Source: Acetobacteroides hydrogenigenes (lineage in GTDB: Bacteria > Bacteroidota > Bacteroidia > Bacteroidales > ZOR0009). From it: DNA of 36,110 nucleotides. The stretch spans positions 1 to 36,110 of the forward strand of contig NZ_SLWB01000023.1 of NCBI RefSeq assembly GCF_004340205.1, in the 5' to 3' direction. This document shows positions 1 to 7,991 of this stretch, one piece after another; the first letter of the stretch is position 1, and each line of letters opens with the position of its first letter. Below the pieces are notes generated by a model, which was not told the DNA's origin, did no database searches, and was given only the letters and a program-made list of their open reading frames with translations. A program made the position numbers and the translations under genes.

Positions 1-32
1 TGCTTCGCCGTGAGCCTTCTTTTGGGTTGTTA

Positions 33-63
33 CAAAAGTAGAATAAACAAAAAAAACAGCAAA
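33..63 (-). promoter_or_regulatory. Leftward Bacteroidota-type promoter at window edge
   Basis: On the minus strand a -33 TTTG (60-63) is followed after 19 bases by TACTTTTG (33-40). This fits the Bacteroidota primary sigma consensus TTTG ... TAnnTTTG. It would start a transcript near base 26 and drive a gene that lies beyond the left edge. Bases 1-108 hold nothing else I can identify. Confidence 0.55.
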
Positions 64-108
64 ATAGACTTGGAATTTATCACAGAACCTCTGTGTTTAA
101 TGTCCAGC

Positions 109-178
109 GTCTAACATCTAAAGTCTAACATCTAAAGTCTAATATCTAACGTCTATAATCTAATGTCTAAAGTCTTTT
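109..178. repeat. Heptamer tandem repeat RTCTAAM, about ten units
   Basis: Ten consecutive 7-bp units run from 109 to 178: GTCTAAC, ATCTAAA, GTCTAAC, ATCTAAA, GTCTAAT, ATCTAAC, GTCTATA, ATCTAAT, GTCTAAA, GTCTTTT. The array covers the region where a ribosome binding site would be, includes the bioD start codon (163-165) and encodes its first codons. A shorter array of the same family lies before purD at 13641. Confidence 0.9.
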
Positions 179-843
179 TCATAACCGGAATAGATACCGA
201 TGCCGGCAAGAGCATGGCAACGGGAATGCTGGCAAAGTACCTGCTGGCAAAGGGGGTTAACGTAATCACCCAAAAGCTGATCCAAACAGGGTGTGTGGGC
301 GTATCGGAGGATATCATTACCCACCGTAAGCTGATGGGGATGGAGCTACAGCCCGTGGATACCGACTATACCACCTGCCCGATAGTGTTTACCTACCCCT
401 GCTCGCCACATCTCGCTGCCGAGATCGATAGGCGCGAGATCAACCTCGATCTTTCACGCCAATCAACCCAAAAGCTGAAGGAAGCCTACGATGTGGTACT
501 GCTTGAAGGGGCCGGAGGTATAATGGTGCCCATCACCCGCAGCTACTACACCGTCGACTACGTGAAGGACGAGCAGCTGCCCGTAATTCTTGTTACCTCG
601 TCGAAGCTGGGGAGCATTAACCATACGCTGCTGAGCCTTGAGGCGCTCTTTAGCCGCGGCATCGAGGTGGCGGGTATAATCTACAACAAGTACCCTGCCG
701 GAAGTGCCGAGATTACCGCCGATTCCATCAGGGTTATCGCCGACTTCATCCACCAGCATGGAAAGAACATTCCCCTTGCCGAGATGGGCGAGGTGAAGGA
801 TGGTGAGGTGTTTGATTTTTCGGGATTGAGATTTGAGATTTGA
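163..843 (+). CDS. bioD: Dethiobiotin synthetase
   Basis: This is ATP-dependent dethiobiotin synthetase, a cytoplasmic enzyme that makes dethiobiotin from 7,8-diaminopelargonate and CO2, the step before biotin synthase. The 226-residue length is normal for the family. The N-terminus carries the BioD P-loop (TGIDTDAGKS, residues 8-17). A KLIQTG stretch (38-43) matches the substrate-binding KxxxTG region, and EGAGG (about 115-119) is the conserved Mg/phosphate loop. No other bio gene is in the window, so it appears to be a lone gene; it converges on a DUF3667 gene 37 bp away. The ATG at 163 is the only sensible start because the P-loop follows at once. It lies inside a heptamer repeat and has no Shine-Dalgarno sequence. 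The last codons and stop also lie in a second heptamer repeat. Confidence 0.93.
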   Translation: MSKVFFITGIDTDAGKSMATGMLAKYLLAKGVNVITQKLIQTGCVGVSEDIITHRKLMGMELQPVDTDYTTCPIVFTYPCSPHLAAEIDRREINLDLSRQSTQKLKEAYDVVLLEGAGGIMVPITRSYYTVDYVKDEQLPVILVTSSKLGSINHTLLSLEALFSRGIEVAGIIYNKYPAGSAEITADSIRVIADFIHQHGKNIPLAEMGEVKDGEVFDFSGLRFEI

Positions 844-876
844 GATTTTCTATGATCTTGCGTCTTGTGTCTTGAT
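828..876. repeat. Two short heptamer repeats at the bioD 3' end
   Basis: GAGATTT occurs three times in tandem at 828-848 and contains the bioD stop codon (841-843). Seven bases later TCTTGCG, TCTTGTG and TCTTGAT follow at 856-876. Both have a 7-bp period but are unrelated in sequence to the RTCTAAM array upstream of the gene. Confidence 0.75.
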
Positions 877-880
877 ACTC

Positions 881-1903
881 CTAAATCAAAATCACCAGCA
901 TCGCCACGGCAAAAATGGCAATGGAGCAGATGATGAGGTAAAGGAAGAGCAGCAGAAATGCCTTAAGTACCGACTTTACGATCTTCTCGCGGTAGAAGTT
1001 GGCGAGGCTTAGCACGAAGTAGATAACGGTTGCCCAGAATAGAAGGGTGCCTATGGTGTGCTTGGCCGAGATAAGCATCTCCCAAACAAGAGAGAGCGAA
1101 ATGGCAAAGTAGAGCACCACATGCTGATGCACCGACAGGATAAGGTGCCCGATGTAGAAGCGCTCTTTGCTCCGGTAAACCAGCATCAGCAGAAGGGCGA
1201 AAACGGGCATCAGGAAGAGCACCGAAAACGATAGGTAGCGTAAAAATCTTTGTAAAAGTTCCTTGCGCGAAACGCCCGTGAGGTTCTTCTTGGCATGTCG
1301 TTCCAGCGTGCTCATCGAGCTGTCGTTCTCGTTTTCGAAGATGATAACGTCGCTCTCCTTCTCCCTTTCGTCTGCCTTCACCTCCTGTTTCCCTTTAAGG
1401 ATTTCATTCTTGGAGGTACGTGCGGCGCTATCGGGGGGTAATGCTGCCGTTTGGTGTTGCTGCTCGGATTTCTTCTGCTGGAGGGTATCAACCAGCGGCT
1501 TGTTATTTAGAACCTTTGCCTCCTGATCGAAGTCCTGCGTAAGCGGAACCAAAATACCGAACAGGAGGATACTGGCAAAGAAGTAGAGCTTAAAGGGGTG
1601 TACGTGGCGGGCTATGCGTCCGTTCATGTACTCGCGGGCAAGGTATCCCGGCCTAAGGAGCAGGTCGCGCATCGTATGGCCCAGCTGCTTGTCGACGGCG
1701 TAGTTGGTGTCGAGGTACGAGAGGACGGAGTCCTTAAACGGCTGGTTGGCAATAAAGGCATGCTGCCCGCACACCGAGCAGTACTGCCCGTGCAGCTCGT
1801 GACCGCAGTTCTTGCAGTGCGCGTAGGGGGGCATCGACCTAACGTAGCGCCGTTGATGGCGCTTTATCCGTATCAGCTTATATCGTAGGTAGCGCAGAAT
1901 CAT
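881..1903 (-). CDS. DUF3667 membrane protein, paralog 3 of a tandem trio
   Basis: This 340-residue protein is of the DUF3667 family, common in Bacteroidota and of unknown function. An N-terminal zinc-ribbon-like motif has cysteines at 30, 33, 42 and 45 (HCKNCGHELHGQYCSVCGQ). The RPGYLAREYMNGRIARHVHP block at about 84-103 leads into a first membrane segment. A charged, low-complexity linker (about 125-215) separates this from about four C-terminal membrane helices (222-243, 258-278, 285-302, 312-338). It is the last and most distal gene of a leftward trio of paralogs, 120 bp after the middle copy. The layout suggests a membrane protein with a cytoplasmic metal-binding head, but no biochemical role is inferred. 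Confidence 0.82.
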   Translation of the reverse strand: MILRYLRYKLIRIKRHQRRYVRSMPPYAHCKNCGHELHGQYCSVCGQHAFIANQPFKDSVLSYLDTNYAVDKQLGHTMRDLLLRPGYLAREYMNGRIARHVHPFKLYFFASILLFGILVPLTQDFDQEAKVLNNKPLVDTLQQKKSEQQHQTAALPPDSAARTSKNEILKGKQEVKADEREKESDVIIFENENDSSMSTLERHAKKNLTGVSRKELLQRFLRYLSFSVLFLMPVFALLLMLVYRSKERFYIGHLILSVHQHVVLYFAISLSLVWEMLISAKHTIGTLLFWATVIYFVLSLANFYREKIVKSVLKAFLLLFLYLIICSIAIFAVAMLVILI

Positions 1904-2023
1904 CGGAGCGATTGCTGGTGCCTATGCAATTTAGCATTTTGCGGCAGCACGAGCATAATTCCCCTAGTGCTTTCGACTGTTACGCTAGCTTTCTTTAAGT
2001 CATCGCTCTTTATCTTCTAATCC

Positions 2024-3058
2024 CTAGTTTAGAAATACCAGCGCTCCTATGGCCCCTACCGCCAATAGGGTAATAAACGAGTAGATGGATAGCAGAAGCA
2101 GCGCTTTTAGAAGAGCCTTTGCTATGCGTTGCTCGTAAAATTTGGCGATACTGATCGTTAGGTACACCATCATGGCCAGAAAGATCCAAAAGTTGGGAGA
2201 TGCACTATTGGGGAAGATCATTCCCCAAATCAACGATAGCGAAAGTGCCAAGAAGAGCACCACATGCAGGTGAACCGAAAGTATTAGGTGGCCAAGGTAG
2301 TAGCGCTCCTTGTGCCGGTAGACGAGCATCAGCAGTAGGGCAAAGATAGGCATCAGGAAGAGTACGGCAAACGAGCTGTAGCTGATGGCCTTTTGGGTAA
2401 GCTCCTTTTTGGATACGCTCGTTAGGTTCCTAAATAGTATCTTTTCCCATCCCGATTTGGGTGTATAATTCTTGAATTCGTTTATGGCCGCGCTATCTAA
2501 TTCGATCGTAGCCTCCTGCTTGTTGTTCGACGTTTTGACGGAATCCGGCTTAATGCTTAGGTTGCCAGTACCTATTTTGATGGTGGTATCTTGTTTCAAT
2601 TCGGACTCTGCTATGTTAACCTTTACCTTTTTGAAGGTGTTTTGTGTGGTGTCGATTATGGGTTTATCGTTGATTATGTCGTTACTCTTGTTAACGCTCC
2701 ACGAAAGCGGGGTTAACACCCCAAAGAGCAGAATGCTCGAAAAGAAGTAAAGCTTAAACGGATGCACATGCCGGGCTATGCGACCGTTCATGAACTCGCG
2801 GGCGAGGTAGCCTGGGCGAATGATGAGGTAACGAAGGGTATGGCCCAACTTGCTATCGAAGGCGTAGTTGGTGTCTAGATAGGTCATTATCGACTGCTTG
2901 AAGGCCTGGTTGGTTACAAAGGCCTTTTGGCCGCACACCGAACAATACTGTCCGTGAAGCTCATGCCCGCAGTTTCTGCAGTGAGTGTAGGGGGGTAGGT
3001 TCGGTTGTTGGGACTCCTTCTTTTTAACCTTTTTATGTTTGAATAAACGAAAGTTCAT
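2024..3058 (-). CDS. DUF3667 membrane protein, paralog 2 of a tandem trio
   Basis: This 344-residue protein has the same architecture as its neighbours. Zinc-ribbon-like cysteines sit at 27, 30, 39 and 42. The RPGYLAREFMNGRIARHVHP block is nearly identical to the one in the gene at 881. A linker rich in Lys, Asp, Ser and Thr precedes a C-terminal multi-helix membrane region containing FAVLFLMPIFALLLMLVYRH. The N- and C-terminal parts are close to the paralog at 881-1903 while the linkers differ strongly. Only 9 bp separate it from the upstream paralog at 3068, so co-transcription is likely. Function is unknown. Confidence 0.82.
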   Translation of the reverse strand: MNFRLFKHKKVKKKESQQPNLPPYTHCRNCGHELHGQYCSVCGQKAFVTNQAFKQSIMTYLDTNYAFDSKLGHTLRYLIIRPGYLAREFMNGRIARHVHPFKLYFFSSILLFGVLTPLSWSVNKSNDIINDKPIIDTTQNTFKKVKVNIAESELKQDTTIKIGTGNLSIKPDSVKTSNNKQEATIELDSAAINEFKNYTPKSGWEKILFRNLTSVSKKELTQKAISYSSFAVLFLMPIFALLLMLVYRHKERYYLGHLILSVHLHVVLFLALSLSLIWGMIFPNSASPNFWIFLAMMVYLTISIAKFYEQRIAKALLKALLLLSIYSFITLLAVGAIGALVFLN

Positions 3059-3067
3059 GTGATATCG

Positions 3068-4054
3068 TTAAATGAAGATGGTGAATACAGCTACCAGTAC
3101 AATGGCTATGATGTTGATTATTGAGTAGAAAAATAGAAGAAACAATGACTTTATGAAGCCCTTAAAGTACCCCTGATGGTAGAACTTTGCTAAACTTACC
3201 ACCAAGTAAACATACGAACCGAAGATTATCCATCCGGTAATTTGGGGCGATTTAACGAGGGCATCCCACAAAATTCCAATAGAAACAGCAATAAAGGTAA
3301 AGCTGTGTAGGTGCACTGCATGAATGAGGTGGCTTAAGTAGCGATGCTCGCGATGCCTACGCCTTAAGTACATTAGCTTGAGCAGTACGGCAAAAATGGG
3401 CATAAGGAGCAACATCGATAGGGAAAAATTGCTCATTACCATTTGCTCAACCTCTTCTGGACTCTTGTCCTTGAACTTTTTCTCTGCAATTTTAGTAATA
3501 GCTCGCTCGAAAGCTGTTTCTTTCTCGGTATCCCCATCCGTATCGAGCTTAACTTTTACCTCCTTTTTCTCGTCGTTATTTACGAGTAGTTGTTTTGTTG
3601 CCTTACCGTTTGATCGGGTGTCTGCTACGCCTTTATCCGTTTGCTCTTTCTTTACTTTTGATGCAGCTGGTTCATCCTTTTTCTCGCTGTCCGAAAGCCC
3701 CAAGGCAATACTAAAGAATAGGATGCTAGAAAAGAAGTAGAGTTTAAAAGGGTGGACGTAGCGTTCTATGCGGCCTTGCATGAATTCGCGCGTAAGAAAT
3801 CCAGGTCTGAAAAATAGGAAGTAGAGCGTGAAGCCCACCCTGCGATCGAGCGCGTAGTAGGTATCGAAGTAGGTGGCTATCGATTCGCGAAGGGGCTGGT
3901 TGGTTATAATAGCTTGCTGGCCACAGGCTGCACAGTATTTTCCGTGAAGTTCCTTCCCACAGTTCTTGCAGTGGGAGTAGGGTGGCGGTGTGGCCACATA
4001 GCGGTAGCTACGTTTACGCTTGGTAAAGTGATACTTGAAAAATCGGAAGAGCAT
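3068..4054 (-). CDS. DUF3667 membrane protein, paralog 1 of a tandem trio
   Basis: This 328-residue DUF3667 protein is the first gene of the leftward trio and the most divergent copy. Zinc-ribbon-like cysteines are at 29, 32, 41 and 44 (HCKNCGKELHGKYCAACGQ). The family block reads RPGFLTREFMQGRIERYVHP here. A Lys/Glu/Asp-rich linker (about 125-205) is followed by about four membrane helices. The start is the first Met of the frame, followed by a basic N-terminus as in the other two copies. I found no convincing -33/-7 promoter upstream. Function is unknown; duplication followed by divergence of the linker is the simplest history. Confidence 0.82.
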   Translation of the reverse strand: MLFRFFKYHFTKRKRSYRYVATPPPYSHCKNCGKELHGKYCAACGQQAIITNQPLRESIATYFDTYYALDRRVGFTLYFLFFRPGFLTREFMQGRIERYVHPFKLYFFSSILFFSIALGLSDSEKKDEPAASKVKKEQTDKGVADTRSNGKATKQLLVNNDEKKEVKVKLDTDGDTEKETAFERAITKIAEKKFKDKSPEEVEQMVMSNFSLSMLLLMPIFAVLLKLMYLRRRHREHRYLSHLIHAVHLHSFTFIAVSIGILWDALVKSPQITGWIIFGSYVYLVVSLAKFYHQGYFKGFIKSLFLLFFYSIINIIAIVLVAVFTIFI

Positions 4055-4283
4055 ATTTTATTGTAATGTTAACGAGTGGTAAAATTAGTATTTTCTATGA
4101 ATGTACTATTTCTCGGGGAGGTATATTTTCTGTGTTAGCTACATGAAAAAAAATTAGAGACCACTCGCATGACGTAGTATAAATAAGACGCTTGTGGCTA
4201 GGCGAAGTTTGGCTACGCCGAACTCAACTTCGTTTCGGTTGTGACTTCGAAATTACAAAATAAATATACTGACTTACAAACTT

Positions 4284-4499
4284 GTGCAGTCACGGGCTAT
4301 CGAATGAAAGTAATTGACAGCCTTGCTGGTGATAGGAAACCATTAGGGCTTACGATATGCCGGGTAATGAAACGGTAGAGGATAAGCCCCTGTAAGCTAC
4401 TTATAAGGGGTAAGACTGTAAGGCGTCCATTGGGAGCCTTTGTTGCAATGTGTCGTGCGCTAAATTCTGAGGTAGTGGGGGTGTGCCCCCTATAGCGCA
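4284..4499 (+). ncRNA. Candidate structured RNA, possibly a group II intron remnant
   Basis: The gap 4055-4554 has no convincing gene. Within it, 4284-4499 has many potential stems: AGGGCTTA (4345-4352) with TAAGCCC (4383-4389); CCCCTGTAAG with a partner ending at 4410; AAGGC-TCC with GGA-GCCTT around 4420-4442; and GGGGG/CCCCC with a 4-base loop near 4476-4489. It begins GTGCAG, similar to the GUGYG 5' end of group II introns. The style of the sequence resembles intron domain I, but I see no domain V and no reverse transcriptase. The strand is a guess from the GTGCAG end. The part at 4055-4283 shows only AT-rich sequence and a small inverted repeat near 4200-4235. Confidence 0.3.
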
Positions 4500-4533
4500 A
4501 AAGCCGAAGTACGGCGCTGCGTGCTTCGGCTTT
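4500..4533. terminator. Strong bidirectional hairpin terminator
   Basis: AAAGCCGAAGTAC (4500-4512) pairs with GTGCTTCGGCTTT (4521-4533) around an 8-base loop. That is 13 bp with one G-T wobble. It lies 21 bp beyond the stop codon of the leftward GH95-like gene, so it most probably ends that transcript. Confidence 0.75.
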
Positions 4534-4554
4534 CTATATGGCGGTAGCGGTTCT

Positions 4555-6834
4555 CTACCTTGCTGTAAGAACAAGCTTCGTATTTGGTTTTGTTGGCAGG
4601 GTGATGATCTCGCCCTTGGCAGCCTTCACCGTTTTTCCGTTCAGCATAAACGATCCGCCAAACGGGTTCATCAGCTTAAGGGTAGTTCCCTTCTCCGAGG
4701 TGATGGTTACGCATTGCAGGGCGCCATCCTTCTGCTGGGCGCTTACCAGAAATGCCCCTTGGGCGCGCAGCTTCTCGAAGCGGCAATCCCTCCACGCAGC
4801 GGGTAGCGCCGGGAATATCTCGATGTAGCCACGATGGCTCTGCAGCATCATCTCCTGCAGCGACGAGGCAAAGGCGAAGTTGCCCTCTAGCGTAAACGGA
4901 CGGTAGGTGAAGTCGGAGTACTGGCCGCCCTTTTGGTCGCCGTTTAGGTGGAAGCTGTTTGTGCTGCAGAAGTTGGAGGCGAACTTGCGGAGCATGTCGG
5001 CCGCCTCGTTGCCCTGATGGTTGTATGCGTAAAAGCCGCCCATCCACGAGAAGGAGTAGCCGCACCACGCGCGGGTTCCCAGCTGCCCGATCTGGGCGAG
5101 GGTGGCATCTACCATACGCTTCTGCTGCCGGCTTTGGGTAGGATCAATCACGCCTAGCGGGTGAATGCCCAGCATGTGCGAAAAGTGGCGGTGCGATCCA
5201 TGTACAGGCTCGTTGGGGGCAATCAGCAGCGCGCCATTGGCATCGGCGGCAAAGTCGGGCCACTCGCTGCCGATGGTCTTCCAGCGCTGGGCATCGGCCG
5301 TATTGCCAAGTGCAAGCGCCATTTCCTCTGCAGCCTTGTAGGTCCACTTGATAAGGGCAAGGTCGAAGTTGGTTGGCTGCTTAAACCATGCGGTGATGTC
5401 GTTATCGTTGTACTCGGGGCTGGAGCTTAGCGGTAGCCTACGCTTCCCGTTCTCCTTTACCGATAGCTGGTCGAAGAAGGTGGCCGCATCCTGAATCCAG
5501 GGGTAGGCCTTCTGCTTAAGGAAATCCTTATCCATGCTGTAGCGCCACTGCAGGTAGAAGTGGTGGGCAAGCCATGCGCCAACGGTTGGCCCGAGGGAGT
5601 ACTGAATCCATCCGCCCATGGGCGCTCCGGCCAGCGTGTTTACGCCGGGGGCATTTAGGCCATCCACCCCGAAGTAGCGCTTGGTGTAGCTCTTGAAGGC
5701 GGGTCGGCACTTCCACAGCCAGTCGATGAAGCACATCCCCTCGTCGAGGTGGTTGCCGCTGTAGGCCATCCAGTAGCTGAGCTGGGTGTTTAGATCGTTA
5801 TGGTAGTCGCCCTTCCAGGGAGGGAGGTTGCCGTTGTCGGCAGTCCATACCGCCTGCAGGGTGATGGGTGGCGCGTTGCGGCGCGAGGCCGATCCGAACT
5901 TGTACTGCTCCATGTACCACTGCTTCTCAACGAGCGTGTCGGGTATGCTGATGGCCGACTGCGACCAGTAGCGGCTCCACCAGTTGCGGTGGCTCTGTGC
6001 CTGCTTGTCGAAGCCTACGGTTAGCGCCTGCCGGGTTAGCTGCTCGGCATTCTGCTTGGCATCGGGGATGTTGGGGTAGTGCGAGGTGATGCTCCAAGTC
6101 CCCTCCAAGGTCGATCCTTTGCGATGCCAGCGTACCGATACCTGATACTTCATGCCGCCCCATCCCTCTTGGATGTAGGTTTGCCAGCCTTCGCCCTTGG
6201 TAAGTGTTCCCTGCTTGTAGCCCAATCGAGAAAGGTTCGAGCCTTCTACAACCTGGTTGCTGGCAGTGGCGTTGCTATTAGCACTGTACTGTGGGGGAAC
6301 AACTGTTGGGAAGATATCGCCTTTGAGATTTTCGAACTTAAACCAGCCAACGTTTGCCTTTGCATGCACAAAGGAGGAGAAGCGAACCCCGCTCTTCCAG
6401 CTTACGTGGGCAGTGGCAGTGGCAATGTCGAGATCGGCACTGCCTACTTCACCTAAAGATGTAATGTTGAAGGTAAGCGCTGCTCCGGGTATCTTGCTAG
6501 GGGCCGGATCGCGGTCGTAGGGAACGTCGCCCAGCTGCTGGATGCGGCTGTAGCTGCCCGCCTTTACGGCATCGACAACCATCTTAAAGTTGAGGCTATC
6601 CAGCTCTTTAACCGGACGAAGATCCCAAAGATCGGCGCGGTCGAGGCTCAGGCGGAGGTTATCCCCCTTCTGCCAAACAAGCGAGCCGAGCATGCCGTTG
6701 CCTACCGGTAGTGCTTCATCCCACCGGGTAGGAATAGCCTTGAAGTGGAGGTTGTGCTTTTGCTGCGGCTTTGCCTGGATATGTACGCTACACATACATA
6801 GTAGAGCCCCAGCTAGCAATGCTGCTTTTCTCAT
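4555..6834 (-). CDS. GH95-like glycoside hydrolase, exported
   Basis: This 759-residue secreted enzyme is related to glycoside hydrolase family 95 (alpha-L-fucosidase/galactosidase type, (alpha/alpha)6 barrel). The frame is open up to 6906. I chose the Met at 6834 because it begins a clear signal peptide (MRKAALLAGALLCMCSVHIQA). An N-terminal GH95 beta domain starts with WDEALPVGNGMLGSLVW. The barrel follows, with DYHNDLN around 344-349, SSSPE ending at Glu474, and LEGNF with Glu650 followed by LQEMMLQSH. From memory, B. bifidum AfcA uses Asn421, Asn423, Glu566 and Asp766. The aligned residues here appear to be Asp347, Asn349, Glu474 and Glu650, so two catalytic positions differ and the substrate cannot be assumed to be fucose. 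A periplasmic or surface glycan-degrading role is inferred. No SusC/SusD genes accompany it. Confidence 0.78.
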   Translation of the reverse strand: MRKAALLAGALLCMCSVHIQAKPQQKHNLHFKAIPTRWDEALPVGNGMLGSLVWQKGDNLRLSLDRADLWDLRPVKELDSLNFKMVVDAVKAGSYSRIQQLGDVPYDRDPAPSKIPGAALTFNITSLGEVGSADLDIATATAHVSWKSGVRFSSFVHAKANVGWFKFENLKGDIFPTVVPPQYSANSNATASNQVVEGSNLSRLGYKQGTLTKGEGWQTYIQEGWGGMKYQVSVRWHRKGSTLEGTWSITSHYPNIPDAKQNAEQLTRQALTVGFDKQAQSHRNWWSRYWSQSAISIPDTLVEKQWYMEQYKFGSASRRNAPPITLQAVWTADNGNLPPWKGDYHNDLNTQLSYWMAYSGNHLDEGMCFIDWLWKCRPAFKSYTKRYFGVDGLNAPGVNTLAGAPMGGWIQYSLGPTVGAWLAHHFYLQWRYSMDKDFLKQKAYPWIQDAATFFDQLSVKENGKRRLPLSSSPEYNDNDITAWFKQPTNFDLALIKWTYKAAEEMALALGNTADAQRWKTIGSEWPDFAADANGALLIAPNEPVHGSHRHFSHMLGIHPLGVIDPTQSRQQKRMVDATLAQIGQLGTRAWCGYSFSWMGGFYAYNHQGNEAADMLRKFASNFCSTNSFHLNGDQKGGQYSDFTYRPFTLEGNFAFASSLQEMMLQSHRGYIEIFPALPAAWRDCRFEKLRAQGAFLVSAQQKDGALQCVTITSEKGTTLKLMNPFGGSFMLNGKTVKAAKGEIITLPTKPNTKLVLTAR

Positions 6835-6945
6835 TGTAACGGTGTTTAGAGTTATGGTGATGTTGTTAGTCGCGATAAATGTAGGCTTCTTTAGTTGTTT
6901 GAACAATATATATTGGTAAGTTCGGGATCAGATAGATCGACAAAA

Positions 6946-6984
6946 AAGACCCCGCTACCTCAAACAAGAGATAGCGGGGTTTAT
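6946..6984 (-). terminator. Rho-independent terminator of deoC
   Basis: CCCCGCTA (6950-6957) and TAGCGGGG (6972-6979) form an 8-bp GC-rich stem around a 14-base loop. Read leftward, it is followed by TCTTTTTTG. It lies 25 bp past the deoC stop codon. Confidence 0.8.
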
Positions 6985-7004
6985 TATTGAGCTAATGGTA
7001 TGAG

Positions 7005-7874
7005 CTAAAAGTACTCAACCGGCTCTTCCTTGATGTCGGAGAGCAGGTTGTTGGCCAGGCGGCTTGCACCAAGACGGAAGTATTCGTTGTTGAGCCAATC
7101 CTCGCCAAGCACCGTTTTCATGATGCCGTAGTAGGTTAGGGCATCGTTGGTGGTAACCACTCCGCCAGCAGGCTTGATGCCTACCATGCGCTCTGTGCGG
7201 TCGTAGTAGTCCTTCACGGCTTGAGCCATTACGTAAACGGCCTGTGGGGTTGCGCCTACGTTGATCTTTCCGGTGGATGTTTTCACGAAGTCGGCACCAG
7301 CCTCCATGGCAATTAGCGCAGCAAGGCGGATGGACGAGTAGGTGGGTAGCGTTCCAGTTTCGAGGATCACCTTTAGGTGAGCATCACCAATGGCATCCTT
7401 AATTTGGGCTATTTCGTTGTAAACGGTTTCGTAGTCCTCTTCAAGGAATCGGCCCACCGACATTACGATGTCCACCTCATCGGCACCTTCTTCTACGGCC
7501 ATTTGGCTTTCCGATAGCTTAATGTCGAGGAAGGTTTGCGAGTGGGGAAACCCGGCGGTAACGGTGGCAATCTTCACATCCTTTGCCTTAAGGTTTTTGC
7601 GAACCTCGTTGATAAGCGATGGGTAGATGCATATAGCGCCCACGTTGGGCATATAGGGAAAATCCTTTTGGAAACGGCTTACCTTTTCGGCAAGATTCTT
7701 ACCCGTTTCTAGGGTATCGGTCGTGTTCAAGCTGGTTAGGTCGATGCACGAGAAACAGGTCTTTAGCGCATCGATGCTGCGTAAATCGTCAAGCTTACTT
7801 TTGAGGAGATCTACCTCATATTCAACTTCTGCGTCGTTGACGTCGAAGTCGTACTGGTCAAAAAAGTCGTCCAT
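7005..7874 (-). CDS. deoC: Deoxyribose-phosphate aldolase
   Basis: This class I aldolase cleaves 2-deoxyribose-5-phosphate to glyceraldehyde-3-phosphate and acetaldehyde in deoxynucleoside catabolism, and is cytoplasmic. The DeoC motifs are intact: EVDIV with Asp135, the Schiff-base lysine Lys198 in FVKTSTG, and Lys234 in GIKPAGG. At 289 residues it is longer than the E. coli enzyme (259), mostly through an acidic N-terminal extension of about 40 residues; longer forms are common in Bacteroidota. It has its own terminator and stands between a glycosidase gene and a beta-barrel candidate on the same strand. There are gaps of 98 bp (to the end of the upstream leader of the glycosidase) and 117 bp, so it is probably a single-gene transcript. 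Confidence 0.95.
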   Translation of the reverse strand: MDDFFDQYDFDVNDAEVEYEVDLLKSKLDDLRSIDALKTCFSCIDLTSLNTTDTLETGKNLAEKVSRFQKDFPYMPNVGAICIYPSLINEVRKNLKAKDVKIATVTAGFPHSQTFLDIKLSESQMAVEEGADEVDIVMSVGRFLEEDYETVYNEIAQIKDAIGDAHLKVILETGTLPTYSSIRLAALIAMEAGADFVKTSTGKINVGATPQAVYVMAQAVKDYYDRTERMVGIKPAGGVVTTNDALTYYGIMKTVLGEDWLNNEYFRLGASRLANNLLSDIKEEPVEYF

Positions 7875-7991
7875 ATAAGTTTTAAAATGCGATTGGGCTG
7901 CAAGATAGCAAAAAAGCGTAATCTGCGAAAAAGGATTTTTTATTCAACACAGAGAATCCGGAGGCACATAGGGTACAGCGTTTCTTATTCC

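Noticed and set aside
4297-4500. 67-residue minus-strand frame in the gap before the glycosidase
   Set aside because: It overlaps the strongly folding region and has no family resemblance and no promoter.
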